From NCBI RefSeq assembly GCF_003966975.1, contig NZ_AP018437.1, positions 1,054,001 to 1,118,000 of the forward strand: a stretch of DNA of 64,000 bases, written 5' to 3'. Under the pieces are notes generated by a model. It was given only the letters and a program-made list of their open reading frames with translations, did no database searches and was not told where the DNA came from. The translations under genes were made by a program, and so were the position numbers. The DNA comes from Pelolinea submarina. GTDB taxonomy: Bacteria > Chloroflexota > Anaerolineae > Anaerolineales > Anaerolineaceae. Below, one piece after another: positions 26,562-36,071 of this stretch (the first letter of the stretch is position 1; every line of letters starts with the position of its first letter).

Positions 26562-27104
26562 TCATTCACTCCCGGGTTCCGGAACCGATATTTTTTAACC
26601 GGAATGTTGGTTTGTATTAACACGGCGCAATCCAGATACATGATGACGAACTCGATGGATGGATATTGTAAAATGTTGGCGCCGATGTAATTATGCCACT
26701 CAACCAACTGGTTGATGGGGCAGTTTCTTCCAATTTATTAATATAAAGGAAGGAATTTGGTAATACGATGCAGCGGCAAAAGTTGCGGGATGCCCAGCGC
26801 ACAGGAATATAGCGCAAATTGTCCTCATTTTTATCCAAACCTTTACCGGAAGCTCTTCGACCGGTCAGACAAATCAGATGCCGTCAGTTGGCTGTCTACC
26901 TATCCGACCAATACAGCCATAACAAAATTCACAAATGTGAAAGCATCTGCTGTGATTTTACCAAAAGCCCCTGTGTGAAAATCGACAATTTAGCTGTAGA
27001 AAGTCATGTCTTTCTACAGTGAGAGGTCGGTTACGCTAGAATATATAATTGCAGATGGATTATGTACAATAAATAATGATATTAATTTTCCAGGAGGAAG
27101 CAGT
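26562..27104. other. 543-base intergenic region
   Basis: This is the space between the SDR gene (minus) and rhamnose mutarotase (plus), and must hold both promoters. The sequence from 27040 to 27090 is AT-rich and ends in the strong AGGAGG site of rhaM. On the minus strand a frame of about 59 codons is open from near 26720 to 26543, overlapping the SDR start, but it lacks a clear start codon and a recognisable product. Nothing else was identified. Confidence 0.5.
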
Positions 27105-27428
27105 ATGAAGCGTATTGGTTTTCTTTTAAAGGTAAAGCCTGACAAGATTGAAGAATATAAAGAAGCGCACCGCGCTGTGTGGCCGGAAATGCAGGAAGCG
27201 CTCAGCCGCACCGGCTGGCATAATTACTCACTGTTCATGCGTGAGGACGGCCTGCTGTTTGGTTACTTTGAAACCCCGCAGGATTTCCAAACTGCGCTGG
27301 ACGGCATGGAGAAGGAAGAGATCAATGCGACCTGGCAGGCGGCTATGGCGCCCTACTTCGAAGCCCTGAATGGGAAACGGGCGGATGAGTCCATGCTGGA
27401 ATTGGAAGAGGTCTTTCATTTAGACTGA
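27105..27428 (+). CDS. rhaM: L-rhamnose mutarotase
   Basis: 107 residues, the usual length of the RhaM/YiiL family, which interconverts alpha- and beta-L-rhamnose before isomerisation. The N-terminus MKRIGFLLKVKPDKIEEYKE and the conserved Y18, H22 and WPEM stretch match, as does the ending LEEVFHLD. The ATG at 27105 is preceded by AGGAGG at 27092-27097; an upstream in-frame start at 27006 is not credible because homology starts later. It stands alone, bounded by a terminator, so its rhamnose-pathway partners must be elsewhere. Other deoxyhexoses, such as L-fucose, are less likely substrates. Confidence 0.9.
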   Translation: MKRIGFLLKVKPDKIEEYKEAHRAVWPEMQEALSRTGWHNYSLFMREDGLLFGYFETPQDFQTALDGMEKEEINATWQAAMAPYFEALNGKRADESMLELEEVFHLD

Positions 27429-27456
27429 CCCCCGAAAACAACCAGGAATATTCGGG

Positions 27457-27481
27457 AAAAGAGGGCGTTGAACCCTCTTTT
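27457..27481 (+). terminator. Rho-independent terminator of rhaM
   Basis: Stem AAAAGAGGG (27457-27465), loop of 7, CCCTCTTTT (27473-27481) followed by further T residues, 28 bases after the rhaM stop. Confidence 0.88.
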
Positions 27482-27601
27482 TTACTTTAATTCGGAAAAG
27501 TCTGGTCAACCATAAGAATTTTTCAAACTTTCTTCATAAATCCTTCACATTCGCATGAGAAACTGTAGTCAGTTAAATCAACGAAACAAAGGATGTGAAA
27601 A

Positions 27602-28138
27602 ATGAACACAAGAAAAACTATTGTCTCAGTAGCAGTTGCATTGACCATTTTACTGGCCTCCAGCGGCGCGGCCTTCGCGCAGAGTGCGGCCGATGAAACC
27701 GCGGGTTGGGGCACCGGCGTTGCCATCGATGCGTCCCTGGACGAATACATGATTCCCGCTATCGCCGAAGTGTTGGGCATGAGCGCAGCCGACGTGGCCG
27801 CGCAGTACGATGCCGGCGCCACCTTCACCAGCATCGCGCTGGCCCAGGGTGTGCCTGTGGCCGAGGTCGCTGACCTGTTCGATAGTGTGCGTGCCAAAGC
27901 CATCGATATGGCTGTCGCCGACGGCGCACTAACCGTTGAAGAAGCAGCCTGGCTGCAAAGTGTGCAGCAGGGCGGCAATGCCCGCGGCGCTGCCACCGGC
28001 AGCCGCGGCTCCGGCTTGACCGCTTGCGACGGGACCTGCCTGTACGACGGCACGCCGCAATACCTGAACCAGCGTGTCGGTTCCTCCTACGGCGCGATGG
28101 GTTCCATGAACTCCATGGGACGCGGCGGTAGACGGTAA
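27602..28138 (+). CDS. Secreted protein of unknown function
   Basis: 178 residues. A clear signal peptide (1-26, cut after AFA) leads into a mature protein of about 152 residues. Residues 40-120 are helical and Ala-rich, with repeated short patterns (EVLGMSAADVAAQYDAG, ALAQGVPVAEVADLFD, MAVADGALTVEEAAWL) that look like small helix-turn-helix-like repeats. The C-terminus is Gly/Ser/Met/Arg-rich and holds a single CDGTC pair, possibly a disulphide or metal site. AGGATGTGAAAA precedes the ATG. No family was recognised; similar small exported proteins with this pattern occur in Gram-positive-type bacteria (weak recollection). Confidence 0.75.
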   Translation: MNTRKTIVSVAVALTILLASSGAAFAQSAADETAGWGTGVAIDASLDEYMIPAIAEVLGMSAADVAAQYDAGATFTSIALAQGVPVAEVADLFDSVRAKAIDMAVADGALTVEEAAWLQSVQQGGNARGAATGSRGSGLTACDGTCLYDGTPQYLNQRVGSSYGAMGSMNSMGRGGRR

Positions 28139-28155
28139 TCGTTTATAAAACCAAA

Positions 28156-28191
28156 ATCAAGAGGCTGGAGATCATTCGAAAGCCTCTTGAT
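28156..28191 (+). terminator. Likely terminator after the secreted-protein gene
   Basis: Perfect 11-bp stem ATCAAGAGGCT (28156-28166) and AGCCTCTTGAT (28181-28191) with a 14-base loop, 17 bases after the stop codon. Only a weak T stretch follows. Confidence 0.65.
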
Positions 28192-28473
28192 GCTTTAATT
28201 CACTTATTCTTGGGATCGGTTCAGGATATATAATATAAATATCTTATAAATAATAAAAAAACAACATTAATAATTTACACATCAAATATAATTTTTGATT
28301 AATAATAGATTTTATTGTATTCTAAAGATGTATTTAAAATTTACTCAGACTTCTTAAGGAAGAGGTCATCCTGGGAAGGAAAGAAATAAATAGGCTTTAT
28401 CGAGAAAGCTTTCCCCCTTTCATTTATTGATATCTCTTAAATATACTGGGCAGCAGGATTTGGGATTAACAAA
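28192..28473. other. AT-rich leader region of the giant kinase gene
   Basis: About 280 bases, very AT-rich between 28220 and 28345, with no coding frame. It presumably holds the promoter of the kinase operon. No convincing -35/-10 pair or operator was picked out by eye. Confidence 0.5.
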
Positions 28474-31400
28474 ATGAAAGATCAAAAAACTCGAGTACTC
28501 ATTTTTGATGTTGACAGGGATTACTTTGCTCCGCTGCAAAAAGAATTAAATCGAGAATTTCGGAAATCGATTTCCTGGCTAAAACTTTCCAGTTTGGATG
28601 ATGTTCCGCAAAAATTGAAGGGCGGTCAAGCGGAAATCTTACTTACCCATGCGGGTATAAACCCCTCTGGTTTCAAAAGATTATTTGACCTTACACAAAG
28701 GAAATCCCCGGGCTTGGTCGTTCTGGTGTGGGCGGATAAAACCGCGCGCAAGAATTACCCGGTTGGGAAAGGGTTTGGAATTGAAAATATGATGGTCTTC
28801 AACACGGGTGAATTCACCGCTGCTGCTCAAATCATCCGGTTGGAAATTGAAAAACTGGCGTACGCGAATTTATACCAGGCCAGTGAAGAAAAATTCGAGC
28901 AGATTTTTAACCAAACGCCCTTGTTCTCTTTAATTACAGGATTCGAAAGTGGCTTAATCCTCGCTATCAATGAGGCTTTTATCCAAATAACCGGTTTTAC
29001 CAGAGAAGAGCTGTTTGGTCACACAACCGAGGAATTGGGTTTGTGGGAAAACCCGCAGGAAATCGACCGGATCGCGCGAAAACTACAAAAAGAGCCCAAG
29101 ATTGAAGCGATCGATATCAATTATTTGTCCCGGGATAAGGAAAATCGCATCTTTCGGGCCGCGGTCGAGCGCATCGATTACCTTGGGAAAGAAGCAATGC
29201 TGTTTTCCGGCGAAGACGTCACCGCGCGGGTGCTTTTTGAGCGCGCGGCGGAGCGCAATCATGGCGACCTGACCCGGGCGCAAAAGCTGCCGCATCTGGG
29301 TAATTGGACGCTGGACCTTAAGACCGACTCGCTGCATTTTTCGGAAGAACTCTACCAAATCTTCGGTTTGAGTCATTTAGAAGGAGATTTCCAGGAATCA
29401 TATTACGTACGAATCCATCCAAACGATCGCGAGTTTGTCCGCAATACCCACGCCAATGTCAAACAGAAATTTAAACCCTTTGATATTGAATTCAGGATCA
29501 TCACACCTGACGGCACTTTAAAATATATCCGCGAAATTGGTGATGCCATCCGGGATTCGGATGAGAAAGTGGTGGGTTTGTTTGGCATGATCCAGGATAT
29601 CACCGAATATAAAAAGATGCAGATCGATATCCGCGAACGGCTGAAAGAGTTGACCTGCCTTTACCAGGCTGCGCAGTTGTTCCAAGATAAAGTCCTGACG
29701 GTCGAAGAAATATGCCAGAAAGTGGTTGATCTGATCCCTCCGGCCATGCAATTTCCCTCCATCACTGCCGCCAGATTGGAAATATATCAGGAGACTTTTC
29801 ATACCGGTAATTGGATCGAGGATTTGGATTATTGCCTGGAGGCCTCGATTAATATAGATTCAGGGCAGATCGGGAAATTATCCGTATATTACAGAGAGAA
29901 TGCGCCGTTTTTGATCCCGGAAGAACAAAACCTGGTAGACAATTTAGCCCGGATGATTGGATTATGGAAAAAACGGCACCAATCCATGCTGGAGGTACAC
30001 GAAAATTCCAGACAATACCAGAATGCCTTAGAGGGCATGCTGGAAGGCATTCAAATTCTGGATTTCGATTGGCGCTATCTATTTATCAACTCAGCTGCGG
30101 AAAAGCAAAACCGTAAACCTGCTTCAGAGATGATCGGCCGCAGATACGCGGAAATCTGGCCCGATATTGAAGAGTCTGAGGTTTACCAACGCATAAAAGA
30201 CTGTCTGGAAAATCGTGTGCCTTATGAGATGGAAAACGAATTTACTTTCCCGGACAAGCAGATCGGATGGTTCGAGCTGAGCATTGAACCGACTCGGGCC
30301 GGAGTGTTGATCCACTCGGTGGACATCACTGAACGCAAGAAAGTGGCAGCCCAGATGGAGAAACAGAAGATGCAAATGCAGAACCATCTCCGTCTGCTGA
30401 ATTTGTTAACTGAAACATCCACTAATTTCATCAATCTGTCGTCGGAAGATGCCACCCGGGAGTTCGATAATGTCCTGAAAATGATCGGTGAAATTGAGGC
30501 GGTTGATCGTTCATACATTTTCCGCATAGATGCGCATACCGGTCTCATGTCCAATACGAATGAGTGGTGCGCGCCGAACATTGAACCGCAAATCGACGAA
30601 TTCCAAGACGTTCCCCAGAAGACATTCCCGTGGTGGATGGGAGAATTAAACAAGGGTAAGGTGATCTACATTCCCAATGTGGCGGACCTTCCCATCGAAG
30701 CGAAACCTGAGCAGGACATCCTGGAATCTCAGTCCATCCAATCTGTATTGGCCATCCCGCTTATCGCAAAAGACCGTCTGCTCGGATTCCTGGGTTTCGA
30801 CTCTGTTAAGGAAATGCGTTATTGGTCGGAAGATACCATCATGTTGATCCACATGACCGGTGATATTCTGTCAAGTGTGATCATCCGCAATGAAGCCGAA
30901 CGTGAATTGAAGCAGAGTAACGCAAATTATGAATTAATCTCGCGAAACAGCCAGGATGTGATCTGGTCTTTGGATGTGGAAACCCAGCGGATCACGTATT
31001 TAAGCCCATCCATTGAAAAGCTGCGCGGATACAAACCAGAAGCGGCATTAAAGCAATCTTTGCAAGAGATCTTCACACCCGATTCGTATCAAGCGATGAT
31101 GGACTCCATGTGGGACTCGGTTTCCGCTTTTGAACAGACCCACACAACCCAGACCCGCACTATGGAGTTGACCCAAACGAGAAAAGATGGTTCGACGGTA
31201 GAAACCGAAGTGGTGACGAACCTAGCGATGGACAATGAGGGTAAACTGCGCATGGTGGGTGTCTCCAGAGATATCTCCGAACGGAAATATGCGGAAATGG
31301 AGCTGCGAAATTCCGAGGAGCGTTTCCGGCAAATTGCAGAAAACATGCAGGAAGTATTTTGGATGATGGATCGAAAAGATGACAAGATCATTTATCTGAG

Positions 31401-34400
31401 TCCGGCATTTGAAACGGTGTGGGATCTGCCCGTACAGGGCATTCTTGACGGCTCGATCGATTTCATAAATACCATCCATCCGGAGGACCGTAAACAAGTT
31501 AAGGCGGATATGCAGCGGCAATTAAAAGGGATGAAAGTGACCATGAATTACCGCATCATCCGGCCTGATGGCGAAATCCGTTGGATCAGTGATAAATCCT
31601 CACCGATTTTTAACGCCGATGGCGAAATTGTCCGCACACTGGGTATCTCCAATGATGTAACCGAACAAAGGCTCTACGACGAGAGACTTAAACAACGAGC
31701 GGATGACCTGGATTTGATCAATAACATCAACCTGGCCAAGAACAGAGGGGATGACCTCAGCCAAATCATCAAAATCATGGCGGAGAAAATTCGGGAAATA
31801 TTCGGATGCAAACTGGTGGCAACCTTCACCAGTGATGAGGTTTCCAGGAGTATCCAGCTTGTCAATATCAACATCGAACCCGGTCTGCGCAGGAAATTGG
31901 GAGCAAAAATAGAAAACGAAATGAGAGATGCTCAATTGAGTATTCCCATTGATGCATCGAATGAGTTTTCGGAAATACTTCACGAGAATAAGCCGACATT
32001 GCTAAACAGCAAAAATGAATCCTTGAAATTCCTACAGAATATCAATAGCCCGGCCATTAATAACCAGGAAGATCGGGAGATGTTCAAATCATTAAGTTTT
32101 GAAAATACGATCCTGGCTCCCTTAAAAATCCATGAAAACCTGGTCGGTTTGCTTTGCCTGGGCCGGCCGGAACGCTTTACCGAAGAAGAAATCAAGCGTA
32201 TCGGAATTATTGCTGATCAATTTACCACAGCGATCAACCGCCGCAGGATGGAACACATGCTGCAAAGCAGTGAAGAAAAATACCGCGGATTGGTTGAGAG
32301 CCTGGACAATGTCATTGCCACGGTGAATCAGGACGGGAGGTTCCTGTACATGAATGACGTTGCCGCGCGGAGTTTGGGCGGAACGCCGCAGGAATTGATC
32401 GGTAAAACGATCCACGAGCTTTTCGGTGAACCCTCCGCAACCAAACAGTTGGAATCTACCCGGAAGGCTTTCTTCGAAGATATCAGTATTGTGACGGAAT
32501 CCCCGATCATGATCAATGGCAAGATTGAATGGTACCGCACCTCGCTGCAGCCAATCCACGATGAGAACGGCAAGGTTGTTAACGTGTTGGTCAATTCTCT
32601 CAACATCAATCAATTAAAAACAACACAGCAAGAATTGATGGAGTTGAACCGTACGCTGGAAGAACGGGTGGAAGAGCGCACCGCAGAGGTCCAGGATTTG
32701 TATGAGAACGCACCGGTTGGTTACCATTCACTGGATCCTTCGGGAAGGTTTGTGCTGGTGAACCAAACCGAATTGAATTGGCTGGGTTACACACGTGATG
32801 AAGTGATCGGGAAGCCTGTTCAGAATTTCTTGACACGAGAGAGCATTGAAGCGTTCAAAGTGAACTTTCCTGAATATATAAAGCGCGGCTGGCTGCGTGA
32901 TCTGGAATTGGATTTCATCCGTAAAGACGGCAGCGTATTGCAAACGCTGGTGAGCGCCACGGCGATAAATGATGCGGATGGCAACTATGCCATGAGCCGC
33001 TCCACGATGACGGATATTGGGGAGCGCAAAAAAGCGGATATGGCTTTGCGGGAAAGCCAGGCGAAATTACAGGATTTTCTGGACAGTGCCAATGACCTGA
33101 TCCAAACCGTAAATGAGAATTGTGCTTTTACTTACGTGAATAAGGCCTGGTGCAATACTCTGGGATACACCCCGGAAGAAGCCGTTCAGCTCAGCATGTA
33201 TGATATTGTCGATCCCTCCTCCCATGCACATTGTAAAGCGATCATCGAAAACCTGAACCAAGATCAGGACCAGGACCCGATGTGCATCGAAGTCATTTTT
33301 AAGACAAAAGCAGGAAAATTGGTTTTTGTGGAAGGCAGTGTGGTTGCTCATGCGGATAGTAACGGCCAGGTGTTGATCAATGGCATCTTCCGCGATGTAA
33401 CCCAGCGGCGGCAGGCCGAGCAAGCTCTGCGCAACAGCCGCGATGAACTGCGCGCGGCCAACATGGCCCTGGAAAAGGCAGCTCAATTGAAAGACGAATT
33501 CCTGGCGAGTATGAGCCATGAATTAAGGACCCCTTTGACGGGTGTGTTGGGTTTGTCCGAAGCACTGCAATTAGAGACCTATGGTCCGCTCACCGAAAAC
33601 CAGCAAAAGGCGCTGAAAGACATCGAGAGCAGCGGGCGCCATTTGCTGGAGCTGATCAATGACATCCTTGATCTGTCAAAGATCGAGGCAGAAAAACTGG
33701 ATCTGCAGTTGGAAGCTTGTTCGGTATCTGAAATCTGCCAGGCCAGTTTGCAATTGGTCAAGGGCATGGCGGAGAAAAAACACCAAAAGATCGAGTTCAA
33801 GACCAATTTGGCTAACGCGATAATTCAAGCGGATCCGCGTCGAATGAAACAAATGTTAGTCAACCTGCTCAGCAACGCGGTCAAATTTACTCCAGAGGGC
33901 GGTTCACTCGGCATGGATGTGGAAGGGGTGGAAGAGCTGAACACCATTGAATTTAACGTGTGGGATAAAGGCATCGGCATCAAATCAGAAGACCTGAGCC
34001 GATTGTTCACACCTTTTGTACAGCTGGACAGCAGCCTTTCACGCCAACAAAGCGGAACCGGGTTGGGCCTGTCGCTGGTGCTGCGGCTGGCCGAATTGCA
34101 TGGCGGCAGCGTTTCGGTTGAAAGCGACCCGAGCAAGGGCAGCTGCTTCACGGTTTCTCTGCCCTGGTATCCGCATCATGAAGAACAGGAAAAGGAAAAG
34201 GAAGATGACCAACCGCTATCCATTTCCCGCTGCCTGTTGATCGAAGACAACCTCATTCACAGCAACCAGATCAGCAGTTACCTCGAGCAGTTGCACATAG
34301 AATGCATCCCTTACCATTCAGGCCAGGGAGCATTCGAAACAGCCATCAAGATCCACCCGGATGTGATCATGCTGGATCTGCATTTGCCGGATAAATCCGG

Positions 34401-35016
34401 TGAAGACGTCCTGAAAGAATTGAAAAAAGATCCGCGAACTTCCCACATTGTGGTCATTATCAGTTCTGTGGAGGACGATCGTAATTACTATCTCAACCAG
34501 GGCGCAGCCGGCTATCTGGTCAAACCGTTTACACTGACGGATGTGAAAAATGAGTTCAGCAGGGTATTCAATCGGTCGGAGGACCAACATGACCTTTCCG
34601 GCGCGAAAAACACGCAGGCGACCGTGTTGGTTGTGGATGATAACCAGATTGTGTTGGATACTGTGGCCGATTTCCTCAAGACCCGCTCCTTTTACGTGGT
34701 GCAGGCCCACAATGGCCAGGAAATGATCAACCTGACGCCTGAGATCAAACCGGACATCATCCTGGCGGATATCCAGATGCCCGGCATGGACGGCTTGGAA
34801 GCCATCCGCAGGGTGCGGGCGCTGGAGAATACGCAAGTTGCTAATGTGCCCATCATCGCCGTGACCGCATTGGCCATGGTGGGCGACCGCGAAAAATGCC
34901 TGCAGGCCGGCGCGAATGAATATTTGAGCAAACCAATCAAGCTGACCGAATTGGAAGACACGATCAATCAAGTGATCAAGAATGCAAAGAAGGGACATGC
35001 GAAATCAACCGAGTGA
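28474..35016 (+). CDS. Giant multi-PAS/GAF hybrid histidine kinase
   Basis: 2180 residues without transmembrane helices, so cytosolic. Estimated order: degenerate receiver-like region (1-~125), PAS (137-255), PAS (269-375), GAF-like (380-505), PAS (519-625), GAF (639-805), PAS (818-945), PAS (949-1068), GAF (1078-1258), PAS (1269-1385), PAS (1409-1525), PAS (1532-1650), HisKA with H1682 (SMSHELRTPLTG), HATPase (~1786-1899), REC1 with D1968 and REC2 with D2099. It should integrate several small-molecule, redox or light cues. The HD-GYP regulator starts 21 bases downstream, so phosphate probably flows to c-di-GMP breakdown. Domain borders are approximate. Confidence 0.92.
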   Translation: MKDQKTRVLIFDVDRDYFAPLQKELNREFRKSISWLKLSSLDDVPQKLKGGQAEILLTHAGINPSGFKRLFDLTQRKSPGLVVLVWADKTARKNYPVGKGFGIENMMVFNTGEFTAAAQIIRLEIEKLAYANLYQASEEKFEQIFNQTPLFSLITGFESGLILAINEAFIQITGFTREELFGHTTEELGLWENPQEIDRIARKLQKEPKIEAIDINYLSRDKENRIFRAAVERIDYLGKEAMLFSGEDVTARVLFERAAERNHGDLTRAQKLPHLGNWTLDLKTDSLHFSEELYQIFGLSHLEGDFQESYYVRIHPNDREFVRNTHANVKQKFKPFDIEFRIITPDGTLKYIREIGDAIRDSDEKVVGLFGMIQDITEYKKMQIDIRERLKELTCLYQAAQLFQDKVLTVEEICQKVVDLIPPAMQFPSITAARLEIYQETFHTGNWIEDLDYCLEASINIDSGQIGKLSVYYRENAPFLIPEEQNLVDNLARMIGLWKKRHQSMLEVHENSRQYQNALEGMLEGIQILDFDWRYLFINSAAEKQNRKPASEMIGRRYAEIWPDIEESEVYQRIKDCLENRVPYEMENEFTFPDKQIGWFELSIEPTRAGVLIHSVDITERKKVAAQMEKQKMQMQNHLRLLNLLTETSTNFINLSSEDATREFDNVLKMIGEIEAVDRSYIFRIDAHTGLMSNTNEWCAPNIEPQIDEFQDVPQKTFPWWMGELNKGKVIYIPNVADLPIEAKPEQDILESQSIQSVLAIPLIAKDRLLGFLGFDSVKEMRYWSEDTIMLIHMTGDILSSVIIRNEAERELKQSNANYELISRNSQDVIWSLDVETQRITYLSPSIEKLRGYKPEAALKQSLQEIFTPDSYQAMMDSMWDSVSAFEQTHTTQTRTMELTQTRKDGSTVETEVVTNLAMDNEGKLRMVGVSRDISERKYAEMELRNSEERFRQIAENMQEVFWMMDRKDDKIIYLSPAFETVWDLPVQGILDGSIDFINTIHPEDRKQVKADMQRQLKGMKVTMNYRIIRPDGEIRWISDKSSPIFNADGEIVRTLGISNDVTEQRLYDERLKQRADDLDLINNINLAKNRGDDLSQIIKIMAEKIREIFGCKLVATFTSDEVSRSIQLVNINIEPGLRRKLGAKIENEMRDAQLSIPIDASNEFSEILHENKPTLLNSKNESLKFLQNINSPAINNQEDREMFKSLSFENTILAPLKIHENLVGLLCLGRPERFTEEEIKRIGIIADQFTTAINRRRMEHMLQSSEEKYRGLVESLDNVIATVNQDGRFLYMNDVAARSLGGTPQELIGKTIHELFGEPSATKQLESTRKAFFEDISIVTESPIMINGKIEWYRTSLQPIHDENGKVVNVLVNSLNINQLKTTQQELMELNRTLEERVEERTAEVQDLYENAPVGYHSLDPSGRFVLVNQTELNWLGYTRDEVIGKPVQNFLTRESIEAFKVNFPEYIKRGWLRDLELDFIRKDGSVLQTLVSATAINDADGNYAMSRSTMTDIGERKKADMALRESQAKLQDFLDSANDLIQTVNENCAFTYVNKAWCNTLGYTPEEAVQLSMYDIVDPSSHAHCKAIIENLNQDQDQDPMCIEVIFKTKAGKLVFVEGSVVAHADSNGQVLINGIFRDVTQRRQAEQALRNSRDELRAANMALEKAAQLKDEFLASMSHELRTPLTGVLGLSEALQLETYGPLTENQQKALKDIESSGRHLLELINDILDLSKIEAEKLDLQLEACSVSEICQASLQLVKGMAEKKHQKIEFKTNLANAIIQADPRRMKQMLVNLLSNAVKFTPEGGSLGMDVEGVEELNTIEFNVWDKGIGIKSEDLSRLFTPFVQLDSSLSRQQSGTGLGLSLVLRLAELHGGSVSVESDPSKGSCFTVSLPWYPHHEEQEKEKEDDQPLSISRCLLIEDNLIHSNQISSYLEQLHIECIPYHSGQGAFETAIKIHPDVIMLDLHLPDKSGEDVLKELKKDPRTSHIVVIISSVEDDRNYYLNQGAAGYLVKPFTLTDVKNEFSRVFNRSEDQHDLSGAKNTQATVLVVDDNQIVLDTVADFLKTRSFYVVQAHNGQEMINLTPEIKPDIILADIQMPGMDGLEAIRRVRALENTQVANVPIIAVTALAMVGDREKCLQAGANEYLSKPIKLTELEDTINQVIKNAKKGHAKSTE

Positions 35017-35037
35017 TGAGCAAGAGATGAGGTTTTA

Positions 35038-36033
35038 ATGGAAAAAACACCGACGATTCTGATCATTGACGATGACCCTATTGTACGAACCTCGCTGAAC
35101 GCGCTGCTTTCGACCGAGCCCTACGAGCTGGTCTTCGCGGAAGACGGCGTGAGCGGGCTGGCCGCGGCGGCTAAGATCCTGCCGGATGTGATTTTATTGG
35201 ACGTTATGATGCCCGGTATGGACGGGTTTGAAGTCTGCCGGCGTCTGCGCGAGAATGAGGATCTGGCTGAGGTGCCGGTGCTCATCATCACGACTTTGGA
35301 TGACCGCGAATCGCGTTTGAACGGCATCAAGGCCGGCGCGGACGATTACCTGCCCAAACCCTTCGACCGCCTGGAGTTGGTCGCGCGCCTGCAGAGTATC
35401 ATCCGCTTGAACCGCTACCGCAAGATCGCTGAGCAGCGCCAGGAATTGGAAGAGTTGAATAATGAGTTGTTAATTTCTTATGACAAGACCATAGAAGGAT
35501 GGTCAAAGGCGCTGGACTTACGCGACAAGGAAACCGAAGGCCATACGCAGCGTGTTACCGAGAAGACCATGTACCTGGCACACGCCATGGGGCTGCCCGA
35601 GGATTTCATCAAGAGCCACATTTGGCGCGGCTGCCTGCTGCACGATGTGGGCAAGTTGGGTATTCCAGATTCCATCTTGTTAAAGGAAGGGCCATTAACT
35701 TGCGAAGAATGGGCCGTCATGCGCAGACATCCGGTGCTGGCTTACGAGTGGTTGAAAGCGATTCCTTTTCTTGAACCGGCCATGGATATTCCCTATTGCC
35801 ATCACGAAAAATGGGACGGCAACGGCTACCCGCGCGGTTTGAAGGGCGAGGAAATTCCAATTGCCGCGCGTTTGTTTGCCATTATTGACGTGTGGGACGC
35901 CATCACCTCAGACCGGCCTTACCGCAAGGCCATGTCGCGTGAAGAAGCTGTTGCGCACATCCTTGCCCAATCCGGCAAGCATTTCGACCCGCAAATTGTC
36001 CAATTATTCATGGATAATATTGGCTTTATATAA
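35038..36033 (+). CDS. Response regulator with HD-GYP domain (c-di-GMP phosphodiesterase)
   Basis: 331 residues. The receiver domain (1-~122) has D11-D13 and phosphoacceptor D55 (LLDVMMPGMDG). A coiled-coil linker (about 125-148) leads to an HD-GYP domain with H202/D203 (LLHDVGKLGIPD) and the full HHExxDGxGYP motif at 255-265, then DVWDAITSDRPYR. Such proteins hydrolyse cyclic di-GMP. It is the apparent partner of the giant kinase and is convergent with the second HD-GYP operon. Confidence 0.93.
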   Translation: MEKTPTILIIDDDPIVRTSLNALLSTEPYELVFAEDGVSGLAAAAKILPDVILLDVMMPGMDGFEVCRRLRENEDLAEVPVLIITTLDDRESRLNGIKAGADDYLPKPFDRLELVARLQSIIRLNRYRKIAEQRQELEELNNELLISYDKTIEGWSKALDLRDKETEGHTQRVTEKTMYLAHAMGLPEDFIKSHIWRGCLLHDVGKLGIPDSILLKEGPLTCEEWAVMRRHPVLAYEWLKAIPFLEPAMDIPYCHHEKWDGNGYPRGLKGEEIPIAARLFAIIDVWDAITSDRPYRKAMSREEAVAHILAQSGKHFDPQIVQLFMDNIGFI

Positions 36034-36071
36034 AGCCGGTTCAATCCGATCGCGGAAAAATGAGCAGGGCA

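Noticed and set aside
26543..26720. Minus-strand open frame of about 59 codons directly upstream of the SDR gene, with a protein-like reading (INQLVEWHNYIGANILQYPS)
   Set aside because: No start codon with a ribosome binding site, overlap with the SDR start, and no recognisable family; it may be a gene remnant but cannot be supported.
26757..26978. 73-codon plus-strand frame before rhaM
   Set aside because: Low-complexity composition, no ribosome binding site and no similarity that I recognise.
36041..36052. GGTTCAATCC resembling a tRNA T-loop
   Set aside because: No acceptor stem, anticodon arm or D-arm could be paired around it.
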